Positions 50,530 through 58,992 of a stretch of 64,000 bases of DNA are shown here, one piece after another; the stretch's first letter is position 1; every line of letters begins with the position of its first letter. The DNA is taken from assembly GCF_031626495.1 (NCBI RefSeq), contig NZ_JAMQOJ010000001.1, positions 806,001 to 870,000 of the forward strand. The letters run 5' to 3'. The stretch is from Natrinema sp031626495. Lineage in GTDB: Archaea; Halobacteriota; Halobacteria; Halobacteriales; Natrialbaceae. The notes beneath the pieces were generated by a model. It was not told where the DNA came from, made no database searches, and saw only the letters and a program-made list of their open reading frames with translations. The position numbers were made by a program, and so were the translations under genes.

Positions 50530-50613
50530 CGGTGGGGATGGGATTTGAACCCATGAGGCTTGACAGCCACCTGCTCTCAAGGCAGGCGCGTTAGGCCGCT
50601 CTGCCACCCCACC
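50530..50613 (-). tRNA. tRNA-Ser (anticodon UGA)
   Basis: 84-nt cloverleaf: acceptor GGTGGGG/CCCCACC, D-arm with GGCCTAAC, anticodon stem CCTGC/GCAGG around CTTGAGA (anticodon UGA), long variable arm TGGCTGTCAAGCCTCA forming a stem, T-arm ATGGG-TTCAAAT-CCCAT. The long variable arm fits serine. No intron. Confidence 0.95.
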
Positions 50614-50654
50614 TCGTCTTTCGGTTCTCCGTACGTTCAAAAAGGGTTGTCGGT

Positions 50655-51395
50655 CTACTCGCGCTCAAGCCCGCCGTCGTCCCCGACTCGAATTCCCAGA
50701 TCGTCCACGAGCGCCGCCGTCGCCTCGGCTCCCGGTCGCCCAGCGGCTCGGCGGGCCTCGAGGCCCGCGACGGTCGCCCGCAGCCCGGTCGGCGTCGCCA
50801 CGGTCGGCAGCATCGGCGAGAAACCGACGCCGAGGCCGGCATCAGCCCCACGCTGGGCCAACGTGGACAGTTCGGGGGTCGCGTACGCGTCCTCGAAGTC
50901 GATCGGTTCGGAAAAGCCCGCGAAGTAGGTCCGACCGTCAGAAGACGGCCCCAGTACCACGTCGTGGCGCCGGAGCGACATCGCCGCGCCGTCGATCTCC
51001 GTTCGGTTACCGAGCGGCACCGTCGGCTCGAGCACCCCAACGCTCTGGGCGTCCTCCCGCTCGAGCAGGTGCGTGACGGTGTTGCCGACGCGGGCCGAGC
51101 GGTTCGAGCCGACCTGGCGCTCGAACCGCACCTCGGCGTCCTCGCCGAGCGCCTCGAGGGTGAGTGCCCGAACCTCGGCCTCGGGGTCACCGTCCGCGTA
51201 CTCCGCGGGCAGGGTCCCGGCGTCGCGATAGTTAACGAGGAGGTCGCCGCCGCTCTGTGCGACGGCCCACAGGACGTCGGCGACGGTGGCCTCGTAGAGC
51301 GAGGAGGCCTCGGCGGCGGACAGCGGGGTCGTTTCGACGAGCGACGACAGAACGAGTCCCTCCCGTGGTGGATCGACCGGGACGACGACGATCAT
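50655..51395 (-). CDS. DUF2064-like protein (GT-A fold, unknown)
   Basis: 246 residues. Starts IVVVPVDPPREGLVL, like proteins of the DUF2064/rSAM-associated transferase group with a GT-A nucleotide-sugar fold; other segments SVGVLEPTVPLGNRTEIDGA and HDVVLGPSSDGRTYFAG (acidic, Asp/Gly-rich) match that pattern. A link to selenium or peptide-modification pathways known for some relatives is not supported here. It may be a nucleotidyl/glycosyltransferase or a degenerate one; no canonical DxD is obvious. Confidence 0.7.
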   Translation of the reverse strand: MIVVVPVDPPREGLVLSSLVETTPLSAAEASSLYEATVADVLWAVAQSGGDLLVNYRDAGTLPAEYADGDPEAEVRALTLEALGEDAEVRFERQVGSNRSARVGNTVTHLLEREDAQSVGVLEPTVPLGNRTEIDGAAMSLRRHDVVLGPSSDGRTYFAGFSEPIDFEDAYATPELSTLAQRGADAGLGVGFSPMLPTVATPTGLRATVAGLEARRAAGRPGAEATAALVDDLGIRVGDDGGLERE

Positions 51396-51507
51396 ATTCT
51401 GGACTCCGGGCGCGCGGTTCTTGAACGCGGCGCTTCCGTCACTCTACGCCTCTCCGCTACGGTGCAAATAGCGATGAATTATTATGCAGTAGTGTCTCCG
51501 AGACGGT

Positions 51508-51729
51508 ATGGACGAACGAACGATCGCCGGACTGTTCGCGACGGTCGTGATCGCCGCGCTGGCAGTACTCGGTGTCTTCGGCTTTGGCAGCGGCTATCTG
51601 ATCAATCCTCCCACCGGCGTCTATCTGGTGCCGTCGATCGCCATTCTGGTCGTCGCAGTCCTCGTCGTCGGCGGGCTGACCGCACTCGGCGCTGGCTCGC
51701 GACGCTGGCGCGAAAACCCCTACTGGTAA
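51508..51729 (+). CDS. Small two-helix membrane protein
   Basis: 73 residues: helix 1 IAGLFATVVIAALAVLGVF, short loop with NPPTGVYL, helix 2 VPSIAILVVAVLVVGGLTAL, then basic SRRWRENPYW. The frame is GC-rich at third positions. No function known. It ends nine bases from the convergent uracil-DNA glycosylase-like gene. Confidence 0.7.
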   Translation: MDERTIAGLFATVVIAALAVLGVFGFGSGYLINPPTGVYLVPSIAILVVAVLVVGGLTALGAGSRRWRENPYW

Positions 51730-51737
51730 TCGATTTC

Positions 51738-52379
51738 TTACCGTTCCCGCCGTCCTTTCGTTTGCCGATAATCCGACGCCATCAGCTCGACGAAGGCCTC
51801 GAGCCACGCCTGCGTCTGGTCGTCGGACTGCTCGCGAGGGTCGATCATCGGGACGAGTTCGAATCCCCGTCCCCGAATTCTCGCGGCGTGGTCGTCGGGG
51901 AGCGCGAGGTCGTCGGCCGGCGTCGTCGTGTATTCGGTTCCGAGTTCGGCCAGCGCGCGCTCGCCGACGGGAACGAGGATCTCGGGGTTGATCATCCGTA
52001 TCTCTGCGTTGAGGTAGGGTTCGCAGTTGCCGATCTCCTCGTCGGTCGGCCGCCGGTCGGGGTCGCGACAGCGCGTGAGATTCGTCAGGTAGACGTTCTC
52101 GAGTTCGGGGCGATCGGCCGGCGAGTCGACGGTACAGAGGCCGAGCCGCTCGAGCATTCGCCGTAACCCACCGGCGCCGTCGCTGCCGCCCGCGCCGGCG
52201 AAGGGAACGCCGGTCTCGTCGGCCCGCGTCGTCGGCCGTTCGCCGACGAACAGGAAGTCAGCGCCCACGTCGCCGTAGCCGTGGACCACCTGCGTGCGCG
52301 TCTCGCAGAGCGCCGGACAGTTCGGACACTCCTCGTCCATACCGAAGGGGTTCGCTCGAGACTCCTGATTCGCGTCCAC
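51738..52379 (-). CDS. Uracil-DNA glycosylase superfamily protein (Fe-S, family 4/5-like)
   Basis: 213 residues. Cys18, Cys21, Cys104 and Cys119 are placed as the four ligands of the [4Fe-4S] cluster of thermophile-type UDGs. Motif A is VGERPTTRADETGVPFAG. The C-terminal active-site strand usually reading H-P-S/A is MIDPREQ here, so the catalytic His is missing and activity may be altered. Motif VYLTNLTRCRDPDRRP is normal for the family. Excision of uracil or deaminated bases is the family role; this member may differ. Confidence 0.85.
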   Translation of the reverse strand: MDANQESRANPFGMDEECPNCPALCETRTQVVHGYGDVGADFLFVGERPTTRADETGVPFAGAGGSDGAGGLRRMLERLGLCTVDSPADRPELENVYLTNLTRCRDPDRRPTDEEIGNCEPYLNAEIRMINPEILVPVGERALAELGTEYTTTPADDLALPDDHAARIRGRGFELVPMIDPREQSDDQTQAWLEAFVELMASDYRQTKGRRER

Positions 52380-52451
52380 GTTCGCTTCTCGAGGGGCGTA
52401 CTCAAAAGCGACGCGCCCGACGCCGGGTCGGGCTCGGTGAACGACGGGCGG

Positions 52452-52718
52452 TCAGCGCTCGAGGCCGCCGCGTTCGTTCACCTCGAGAATGTACTTCACG
52501 TTGCGGACGATCTCTTCGGGAGTGGTTTCCTCGGAATCGTCGTACAAGTCGCTGGTCCGGTAGAGAATGTTCGCGAGCTGTTTGCTCTCGCTCGAGTCGC
52601 CGCGGATGTCGTCGGCGACCTCACGCAGGAGTTCGACGCGTTCGGGGTCGGGCGCGAAGCCGTCGGCGGCGGTGTCCGCTTCCCGGCCGTCGTCGCCGTC
52701 CGCTCCGCCGGGGCTCAT
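52452..52718 (-). CDS. Conserved small acidic protein, unknown
   Basis: 88 residues, helical (VELLREVADDIRGDSSESKQ, EEIVRNVKYILEVNER). No motif recognised. It overlaps the 3' end of the Mrp-family ATPase by 4 bp (ATGA-type), so it is translationally coupled and may help or respond to that Fe-S carrier. Confidence 0.65.
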   Translation of the reverse strand: MSPGGADGDDGREADTAADGFAPDPERVELLREVADDIRGDSSESKQLANILYRTSDLYDDSEETTPEEIVRNVKYILEVNERGGLER

Positions 52719-53791
52719 CGGTCGGGCGAGGCGGCCTCGTTCCGTCGGGTCTGGGAGATCCCCTGTCGGTGGACGATGCCGGTGTTATTCGCGACGTTCT
52801 CCGTGATCGTTCGCAGGGCGTCGCTGGTGGCGTCCTCGTCTTTCAGCACGGTGGGCTTTCCGCCGTCGCCGCCCTCACGAACGGCCGGATCGAGCGGGAT
52901 CGAGCCGAGGAAGGGGAGTTCGTGTTCCGCGGCGAACTCCTCGCCGCCACCGGAGCCGAAGATGTCGTGCTCGCCGCCGCAGTCGGGGCAGGCGAACGTC
53001 GACATGTTCTCGGCGATTCCCAGCACGACAGTGTCGTGTTTGGCGAACATCTCGAGGCCCTTGCGGGCGTCGTCTAGCGCCACGTCCTGTGGCGTCGTGA
53101 CGATGACCGCGCCGGTGACGGGCATCGTCTGGAGCATCGTCAGCTGGGTGTCGCCGGTCCCCGGCGGGAGGTCGACCACGAGGTAGTCGAGGTGGCCCCA
53201 CTCGACGTCCTCCGTCAGTTGTGTGATGACTTTGTGGACCATCGGACCGCGCCAGATGACGGGGTCGTCCTCGCCGGTGAGGAAGGCCATGCTCATCAGT
53301 TTCACGCCGTACTTCTCGGGCGGGACGAGCGTCTCGTCCTCGGTGGCCATCGGCGGCTCGTCGGCGTCGACCATCCGCGGGACGTTCGGGCCGTAGACGT
53401 CGGCGTCGAAGAGGCCGACGCGGGCACCGAGCTGCGAGAGCCCCGCCGCGAGGTTGACCGCGACGGTCGACTTGCCGACGCCGCCCTTGCCGGAGGCGAC
53501 GGCGATGACGTTCTTGACGTTCGGCAGTACCTGATCCTCGCTGGTGAGGTCGTCCCGGTCGGGCACGCTGGCGGTGAGCTCCGGCTCGAGCCCTGCGCCG
53601 GTCAGCTCCCGGCGAACGTCCGCGGCGATGTCGCTCTCGGCCGGCGAGTACGGTGCGCCAAGTGCGAGGTCGACGTGGACCTCGTCGCCGTCGACGTCGA
53701 TGTCGTTGACGAGTCCGAGCGAAACGATGTCGTCGCCGAGTTCGGGATCGTCGACCGCCCGAAGGCGGTCGCGAACGGCGGCTTCGTCCAT
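52715..53791 (-). CDS. Mrp/NBP35-family Fe-S cluster carrier ATPase
   Basis: 358 residues: N-terminal MIP18-like domain (1-75, DDPELGDDIVSLGLVNDI), P-loop ASGKGGVGKST (99-109), NVPRMVDADEPP, DLPPGTGDTQLT switch and a C-x2-C pair (Cys268, Cys271 in FACPDCGG) for cluster binding. Transfers [4Fe-4S] clusters to apo-proteins in the cytosol. The coupled small protein downstream is a possible partner. Start at 53791 follows a hairpin region (53837-53884). Confidence 0.93.
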   Translation of the reverse strand: MDEAAVRDRLRAVDDPELGDDIVSLGLVNDIDVDGDEVHVDLALGAPYSPAESDIAADVRRELTGAGLEPELTASVPDRDDLTSEDQVLPNVKNVIAVASGKGGVGKSTVAVNLAAGLSQLGARVGLFDADVYGPNVPRMVDADEPPMATEDETLVPPEKYGVKLMSMAFLTGEDDPVIWRGPMVHKVITQLTEDVEWGHLDYLVVDLPPGTGDTQLTMLQTMPVTGAVIVTTPQDVALDDARKGLEMFAKHDTVVLGIAENMSTFACPDCGGEHDIFGSGGGEEFAAEHELPFLGSIPLDPAVREGGDGGKPTVLKDEDATSDALRTITENVANNTGIVHRQGISQTRRNEAASPDR

Positions 53792-53836
53792 GTCTCTACC
53801 TACTTCCGGGCGTCGAAAAGGGTTGTGTTCCCACCT

Positions 53837-53884
53837 TTTTGTCGGGGTCCGAGGGCGGCAACGCCGCCCGAGGACTCCGACAAA
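53837..53884. repeat. Long imperfect hairpin upstream of the Mrp gene
   Basis: TTTTGTCGGGGTCCGAGGGC GGC pairs with GCCGCCCGAGGACTCCGACAAAA (arms of 23 nt with one substitution-level bulge around the CC/TCC step, loop of about two bases). It lies between the zinc-ribbon gene's stop and the Mrp start on the minus strand. Possibly a terminator or processing stem; no T-run on that strand. Confidence 0.55.
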
Positions 53885-53992
53885 ATCTGGACTAAAAAAG
53901 CCACTCGCTCCCTACCACAGAGGCGCAGGCCCTTACGGCGCAAAGCGCCATACTGCTGGCCGCTCGGGGGTGCAACGCTCGTGCATTTCGCC

Positions 53993-54313
53993 TTACGCGT
54001 TGAAATCGAACCGCGGCCCGCCGTAGGTCGGCGGATCGGGCTCGAGTTCGACCCCCTGCTCGTAACGGACGAAGTTGAGATAAAACGGGCGGCCACAGCC
54101 CTCGACCGGATCGCCCTCGAGGTCGGTGACGGGGCCGTCCTCGCCGCAGATGAACTCGATCCCGTCGGCGTCCTCGAAGTCGTCGTCCGGGTCGGCGTAC
54201 TCCCAGCCCGGTTGCGGCGTCGTGGTCACGGAGCGGTCCGCGAGGTCGGGCCGGCGCTCGACGCTCACGACGGCGTCGCAGTGAGGGCAGGTGTATCGAA
54301 CGGTGACTGTCAT
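53993..54313 (-). CDS. Small zinc-ribbon protein
   Basis: 106 residues with YTCPHCDAVV at the N-terminus and two later cysteines in EFICGEDGP and VEGCGRPF: a probable four-Cys zinc site (one pair C-x2-C, the other C-x17-C-like). The remaining sequence is acidic and aromatic. Target and function unknown. It stands alone with a hairpin downstream. Confidence 0.7.
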   Translation of the reverse strand: MTVTVRYTCPHCDAVVSVERRPDLADRSVTTTPQPGWEYADPDDDFEDADGIEFICGEDGPVTDLEGDPVEGCGRPFYLNFVRYEQGVELEPDPPTYGGPRFDFNA

Positions 54314-54406
54314 CGACCGTCCTAGGGCGTTCGCAGACGTAAGGCTGTGGCTCGCGCGGTGTCGCTACCCGGAACACCTTTCCCGCTGACGGGAATTCGT
54401 CCACGT

Positions 54407-55258
54407 ATGATCGACGAGACGGCCGAGGAAATCCGCGAGATGCAGACCCACAGCTCCTCGGTAGTGGCGGTAAACGCCGCGCGAGCCCTCGAGGAGCTAA
54501 CCGAGCGGGAGTTCGCCACCGTCGAGGAGTACACCCGCGCGCTCGAGCGCAACGGCTCCGTCCTGCGGCGAGCGAACCCGTCCCACGCCTCGCTGCAGAA
54601 CGCCGTTCGCGAGGTCGTCGACGACGTGACTGATGCCGATCTCGACAATGTCGAGGCTGCCCAGCGGTTCACGACCGAGAAGATCGAGGAGGTCGTCACC
54701 CGGATCGAGTCCGGCAAACGACTGGCGGCCGAAAACGCCGTCGAGCACCTTTCGGACGGTGCGACGCTGCTGACTCACGACTACTCCTCGACGGTGCTCG
54801 AGGCGCTCGAGCAGGCGACCGCGGCCGGCAAGACGTTCGACGTCTACGTCACCGAGGCCCGGCCCCGCTACCTCGGGCGCAAGACCGCCCGGACGCTGGC
54901 CGACATGGAGGGCGTCGAGGCGACGCTGTTGACCGACAGCGCCCACGGAATCTACCTCGAGGAGTGCGACCGCGTCGTCGTCGGCATGGACTGTATCGTC
55001 GACGACACGCTCTACAACCGCGTCGGTACGTTCCCGATCGCGGCGACGGCCGCCCAGAGAGACGTCCCGGTCACCGTCCTCGGCTCGGCTTCGAAGATCG
55101 TCAGCGAAGGGTTCGTCTTCGAGAACGAGTTCCGTCCGGGGAGCGAGGTAATGGCCGAGCCCGCCGACGGATTCGCCGTCGAGAATCCTGCCTACGACGC
55201 GACGCCGGTCGAGTTGCTCGAGAGCGTGATCACCGACGAGGGTCGGCGACCGTTCTGA
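54407..55258 (+). CDS. eIF-2B alpha/beta/delta-like protein (R15P isomerase relative lacking the Cys)
   Basis: 283 residues of the eIF-2B-related fold: GGTFPIAATA-type end motif appears as VGTFPIAATAAQRDVPV, and VYVTEARPRYLGRKT and GMDCIVDD (Asp195) match ribose-1,5-bisphosphate isomerase. However the catalytic Cys position of that enzyme (THC-x-S) is LLTHDYSS here, so Asp125 replaces it. It may be a diverged R15P isomerase, a methylthioribose-type relative or an aIF2B subunit. The start is ATG 54407; a longer frame from 54347 is not needed. Confidence 0.78.
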   Translation: MIDETAEEIREMQTHSSSVVAVNAARALEELTEREFATVEEYTRALERNGSVLRRANPSHASLQNAVREVVDDVTDADLDNVEAAQRFTTEKIEEVVTRIESGKRLAAENAVEHLSDGATLLTHDYSSTVLEALEQATAAGKTFDVYVTEARPRYLGRKTARTLADMEGVEATLLTDSAHGIYLEECDRVVVGMDCIVDDTLYNRVGTFPIAATAAQRDVPVTVLGSASKIVSEGFVFENEFRPGSEVMAEPADGFAVENPAYDATPVELLESVITDEGRRPF

Positions 55259-55279
55259 CCGCGCGAGCGCGGTGAAACA

Positions 55280-55975
55280 CTACTCTCGCTGTCCGAACGT
55301 CCGGGGCGAACCGTCCGTCGGGCTCGCCCACGCGACCGCGTTGCGAAGCACGCGCCGGATCTCCTCGTTCTCGTAGATCGGGTACGTCTCGTGACCCGGT
55401 CGGAAGTAGAAGATTCGGCCACTGCCGCGGCGATAACAACAGCCGCTGCGGAACACCTCGCCGCCCTCGAACCAGCTGACGAACACCAGTCGGTCGGGTT
55501 CGGGGACGTCGAACGGCTCGCCATACATCTCCGATCGCGGGAGATCGATCGACTCCCCCAGCCCGTCGGCGATCCGATGGCCCGGATCGACGACCCACAG
55601 ACGCTCGGTCCCGCCGTCCTCGCGGTACTGCAGGCTGCAGGACGTTCCCATAAGTCGCTTGAAGATCTTCGCGTAGTGGCTCGAGTGAAGCGCGATCAGC
55701 CCCATTCCCGCGAGGACGCGCTCCTGAACCCGGTCGACGACCTCGTCGTCGACTTCGTCGTGGGCCTCGTGGCCCCACCACACCAGCACGTCCGTCGACT
55801 CGAGAACGTCGTCGGAAAGTCCGTGGTCGGGCTCCTCGAGCGTCGCGGTTCGGACCGTGTGTTCGTCGGCGAGCGCGTCGGCGAGCGTCGTGTGGATCCC
55901 GTCGGGGTAGACGGCTGCGACCTCGTCGTCCTCGCGTTCGTGTCGGTACTCGTTCCAGATCGTGACGGCAGCCAT
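55280..55975 (-). CDS. ThuA-domain protein
   Basis: 231 residues, a ThuA-like class I glutamine-amidotransferase fold: VTIWNEYRHERED, DVLVWWGHEAHDEV, GLIALHSSHYAKIFKRLMG and RIFYFRPGHETYPIYEN with the ALHS nucleophile-region and late His. ThuA proteins act in sugar (trehalose-type) utilisation next to Gfo/Idh/MocA oxidoreductases. ATG 55975 is chosen: GGAGG lies nine bases upstream. It is divergent from such an oxidoreductase at 56254. Confidence 0.85.
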   Translation of the reverse strand: MAAVTIWNEYRHEREDDEVAAVYPDGIHTTLADALADEHTVRTATLEEPDHGLSDDVLESTDVLVWWGHEAHDEVDDEVVDRVQERVLAGMGLIALHSSHYAKIFKRLMGTSCSLQYREDGGTERLWVVDPGHRIADGLGESIDLPRSEMYGEPFDVPEPDRLVFVSWFEGGEVFRSGCCYRRGSGRIFYFRPGHETYPIYENEEIRRVLRNAVAWASPTDGSPRTFGQRE

Positions 55976-56253
55976 GACAGATGCCTCCATCGCCACTGCC
56001 CTTAGCTCGAACGGTCAGCATCGATGACATTCTCGACAAAAAGTCATATTATCGTACCAATAGCGCCCAGTGGAAAGTAATCGTCTAGTTCTGCGTGAAT
56101 GGTGAGTCGATTGTATAGATTAATCGGTCACAACCCTTATTTTGATCGCCGACTGCTTCTCTTCATGGACCGGGATCGCACTCAAACGTCATCGAAATGG
56201 TTCGTTTCTTACCGCTCCTTTGCCGCCGCGTCTACGAAATCGGGGGTTGAGCG
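55976..56253. promoter_or_regulatory. Divergent control region of the ThuA and oxidoreductase genes
   Basis: 278 bp with A/T-rich stretches (CATATTATCG near 56048, TATAGATTAATC near 56116 and CTTATTTTGATCG near 56139). These provide promoters in both directions; the rightward transcript would have a leader of roughly 90 nt. No gene inside. Confidence 0.5.
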
Positions 56254-57369
56254 ATGATCGACGACAGTATCGGCGTCGGTATCGTCGGCCTTGGCGGAAT
56301 GGGGAACCTACACGCCAGAAGCGTCCGCGAACTCGGCGCGGACGTCGTCGCCGGCGCGGATCTCGTTCCCGAGCAACGCGAACGGTTCGCCGGTGAGTTC
56401 GGCGCGACGACCTACGAGACCCACGAGGAACTCGTCGTCGACGACGCGGTCGATGCCGTCATCGTGACGACACCGAACCGGTTCCACGAACCGATCGCCG
56501 TCGCCGCACTCGAGGCCGGCCGCGACGTCCTCGTCGAGAAGCCGCTCGCCCACACGTTAGAGAGCGCAGAACGGATCGCCGCCGCGGCGGCCAGAGCCGA
56601 CGGCATCTGTATGGTCGGCTTCCACAACCGCTACGCGGCGTCGATGGCCATGTTCGACGAACAGCACGCCCGCGGCCGCTTCGGCGACCTCACGCACGTC
56701 GAGGCCAAGTACGTCCGGCGGCGCGGCGTTCCCGGTCCGGGCTCCTGGTTCACCGATTCCGAACTCGCCGGTGGCGGCGCACTGCTCGACATCGGCGTCC
56801 ACGCCCTCGATCTCGCTCTCTACGCGCTCGATTTCCCCGAAATCACTGAAGTCAGCGGCGTCACGCGAACCACGTTCGGCACCAGCGAGGAGTACGCCGA
56901 CCCCGACGGCTTCGGCGACAACTGGAACGCCGAGGCCGAAACCTACGAGGTCGACGACTCCGTCAGTGCCTTCATTCGCACCGCCGACGGCCAGACGATC
57001 TCTCTCGAGGCCGCGTGGGCGACCAATCGCGAGGAGAGCATGGACTTCCGGGTTCGCGGCACGCAGGCTGGCGCGGAGTTCGACATCGGCGATACCGACC
57101 TACGGATCCTCGAGGCCGGGACTGCCGGCTGCGACCACTATTCCGACGTCGACATGACCGGCGACGCCGCGATGACCGGGTACGCCGAACAAGACGAGGC
57201 CTTTCTCGCAGCCGTCGCCGCGGGCGCAACGCCGGAGACCAACACCATCGAGGAGGCGCTGACCGTCCAACGCGTTATCGACGCGATCTACCGCTCGAGC
57301 GAGACCGGTCGGGCGACGCAGCCCAAAGAGAGCGACATCGAACTCGAGCAGACGACGCGGATCTCGTAG
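56254..57369 (+). CDS. Gfo/Idh/MocA-family oxidoreductase
   Basis: 371 residues: Rossmann GIVGLGGMGNLHARSV (GxGxxG), ADLVPEQRERF, the EKP motif VEKPLAHTLESAERI and the C-terminal half with GGGALLDIGVHALDL (catalytic His). NAD(P)-dependent oxidation of a sugar or cyclitol. Paired divergently with a ThuA-like protein, as in trehalose-utilisation ThuA/ThuB, where ThuB is of this family. Exact sugar not known. Confidence 0.9.
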   Translation: MIDDSIGVGIVGLGGMGNLHARSVRELGADVVAGADLVPEQRERFAGEFGATTYETHEELVVDDAVDAVIVTTPNRFHEPIAVAALEAGRDVLVEKPLAHTLESAERIAAAAARADGICMVGFHNRYAASMAMFDEQHARGRFGDLTHVEAKYVRRRGVPGPGSWFTDSELAGGGALLDIGVHALDLALYALDFPEITEVSGVTRTTFGTSEEYADPDGFGDNWNAEAETYEVDDSVSAFIRTADGQTISLEAAWATNREESMDFRVRGTQAGAEFDIGDTDLRILEAGTAGCDHYSDVDMTGDAAMTGYAEQDEAFLAAVAAGATPETNTIEEALTVQRVIDAIYRSSETGRATQPKESDIELEQTTRIS

Positions 57370-57550
57370 CTCGGTCGCTTCCCGATACCGCCGATGCCCC
57401 GATTTTCATCCCTTTCTCTCGCCGATCCCACCGCGGATCGATCGGTTTCCGGGGCTGGTGCCGATCGCTACTGACTGGTGAGTGCGTCACAGTACTATCA
57501 TGATCTGCTAGATAAAATTTCAGTCTAAAGTAGTGTGGTCGTAGAACGAA

Positions 57551-57949
57551 ATGAATCGCCGAAACGCACTGAAAGCGACTGGCGCATCGCTTCTCGCAGG
57601 AACTGCAATGACGACGTCGGCGACCGCCGACATCAGCGACGGTCCCAGAATCGTCTCCGTCGACTCGACTACCAACTCTGGCAACGCGGACGGCACCGAC
57701 GAGTACACCGTCGAGTATCTGGGCGACGGCGTCGTCGAGATCAACGGCTACACGGTCGCCCCGACGCCGTGCCACGAGGTCGCTGTCGACGGCATCCATC
57801 GTAGCAAGTACGGTGACGTGGTTGACCTCTCGCTCGAGAGCGGCTCCGGTTTCTGCATGACGGTCCTCGCCGGTCTCACGTACACTGTTCGCCTCGAGTA
57901 CGCGACCGAGCCCCGCGACGTGCTCGTTAGCGTCCCAGATACTGCCTGA
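57551..57949 (+). CDS. Small Tat-exported protein
   Basis: 132 residues. Starts MNRRNALKATGASLLAGTAM (twin-arginine signal), mature part an Ig-like beta domain (GTDEYTVEYLGDGVVEING) with Cys74 and Cys102 that could form a disulfide. TATA-like GATAAAATTT is about 40 bp upstream. Unknown function; surface or secreted. Confidence 0.7.
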   Translation: MNRRNALKATGASLLAGTAMTTSATADISDGPRIVSVDSTTNSGNADGTDEYTVEYLGDGVVEINGYTVAPTPCHEVAVDGIHRSKYGDVVDLSLESGSGFCMTVLAGLTYTVRLEYATEPRDVLVSVPDTA

Positions 57950-58096
57950 CACCGCGTCACGCGTTGCTCGTCGAGCGACCGAGCACCCGTTTTCGATGCC
58001 GGCCGAGGTGAGAGAACTAGCTGTGTCGGTCTCTGCGCTGCGAGCAAAAACGAGTCGTGGGCGACTCGACGCACTGCACACTACGGCCGTCGTCGC

Positions 58097-58828
58097 TTAC
58101 AGGACGTCGTCGAAGTCGTGGTGGCCGTGGATATCGACGCCCTCGTCGGTGATCTCACAGAGGAAGACGCCGTTCCCGGAGCCGGTGTCGCGCTCGACGG
58201 CCGACTTGATGCCGCGGGCGGCGACCGTCTTCGCCTCTTCGTTTGACATGTCCGGTTCGTAGGCCTGCTCGAGGTGACCGTAGGCGAGCTGCATCCCGGA
58301 GCCGGTGACGGTGTAGTCGTCTTCCATGACGCCGCCGGCGGGATCGATGCTGTAGACGTGGCTGCCCTCCTCGTCGACGCCGCCCAGAATCGGGTGGATG
58401 GCGAAGAACGGGCCGCCGCGGGCGAAGTTGCCCGCCAGCGTCGCGAGCGCGTCGATGCTCATGTTCTCGCCGCGGCGGGCTTCGTAGAGGTTGACCTCGG
58501 CGCGGAGACTCGAGATGAACGATTGGGCACCGCCGACGCTGCCGACGAGCGTGAGCGCGCCGGTGGGGTGGATCTGCTCGACCTTCTGGACGTTCTTGTT
58601 CGAGACGAACCGCCCGCCGAGGCTGGCGCGCATGTCCGTCGCGATGACGACGCCGTCGGCCGTCGAAATACCGATCGTCGTCGTCCCGGTCTTGTTCACG
58701 TTCTCGAGGTCGGCCCGCGTCAGATCGTTCTCCGGCAGGGAGCCGATCTCCGGCTCGTAGGGGTTCGGATCGTCGGCCAACTGGTCGACCGTCCGGGAGA
58801 AGTCGGAGTCGTGTGTGGGCGTGCGCAT
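58097..58828 (-). CDS. psmB: Proteasome beta subunit
   Basis: 243 residues. A 48-residue propeptide (ends NVNKTG) is cleaved to expose Thr49 of TTTIGIS, the nucleophile; Asp65 and Lys82 are the Asp17- and Lys33-equivalents. GSVGGAQSFI and LYEARRGENMS are normal. ATG 58828 has GGTATAAAAC (58852-58861 on plus) about 29 bp upstream: leaderless. Works with a separately encoded alpha subunit in cytosolic proteolysis. Confidence 0.95.
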   Translation of the reverse strand: MRTPTHDSDFSRTVDQLADDPNPYEPEIGSLPENDLTRADLENVNKTGTTTIGISTADGVVIATDMRASLGGRFVSNKNVQKVEQIHPTGALTLVGSVGGAQSFISSLRAEVNLYEARRGENMSIDALATLAGNFARGGPFFAIHPILGGVDEEGSHVYSIDPAGGVMEDDYTVTGSGMQLAYGHLEQAYEPDMSNEEAKTVAARGIKSAVERDTGSGNGVFLCEITDEGVDIHGHHDFDDVL

Positions 58829-58853
58829 TACCGGAAGGATACGACCGGGACGG

Positions 58854-58860
58854 TATAAAA
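58854..58860 (-). promoter_or_regulatory. psmB: TATA box of psmB
   Basis: TATAAAA on plus (TTTTATA on the coding strand), centred about 29 bp before the ATG at 58828. Confidence 0.7.
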
Positions 58861-58992
58861 CACCGGCGGTCACCGCCCTCGTTTCCGCTTCCAGCGGTCG
58901 CGAGACGAAGTCGGCTCGAGCGCCGGTCAGTGCGCTCGAAACGCGGTCGCTCGGCGAACGAGGAACGGAAAACGCGGAACGTAGCTAACCGA

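Noticed and set aside
50263..50554. Several 60-107-residue frames near tRNA-Ser
   Set aside because: They read through tRNA fragments and repeated flanks; proteins containing HPHR-like strings here are artefacts.
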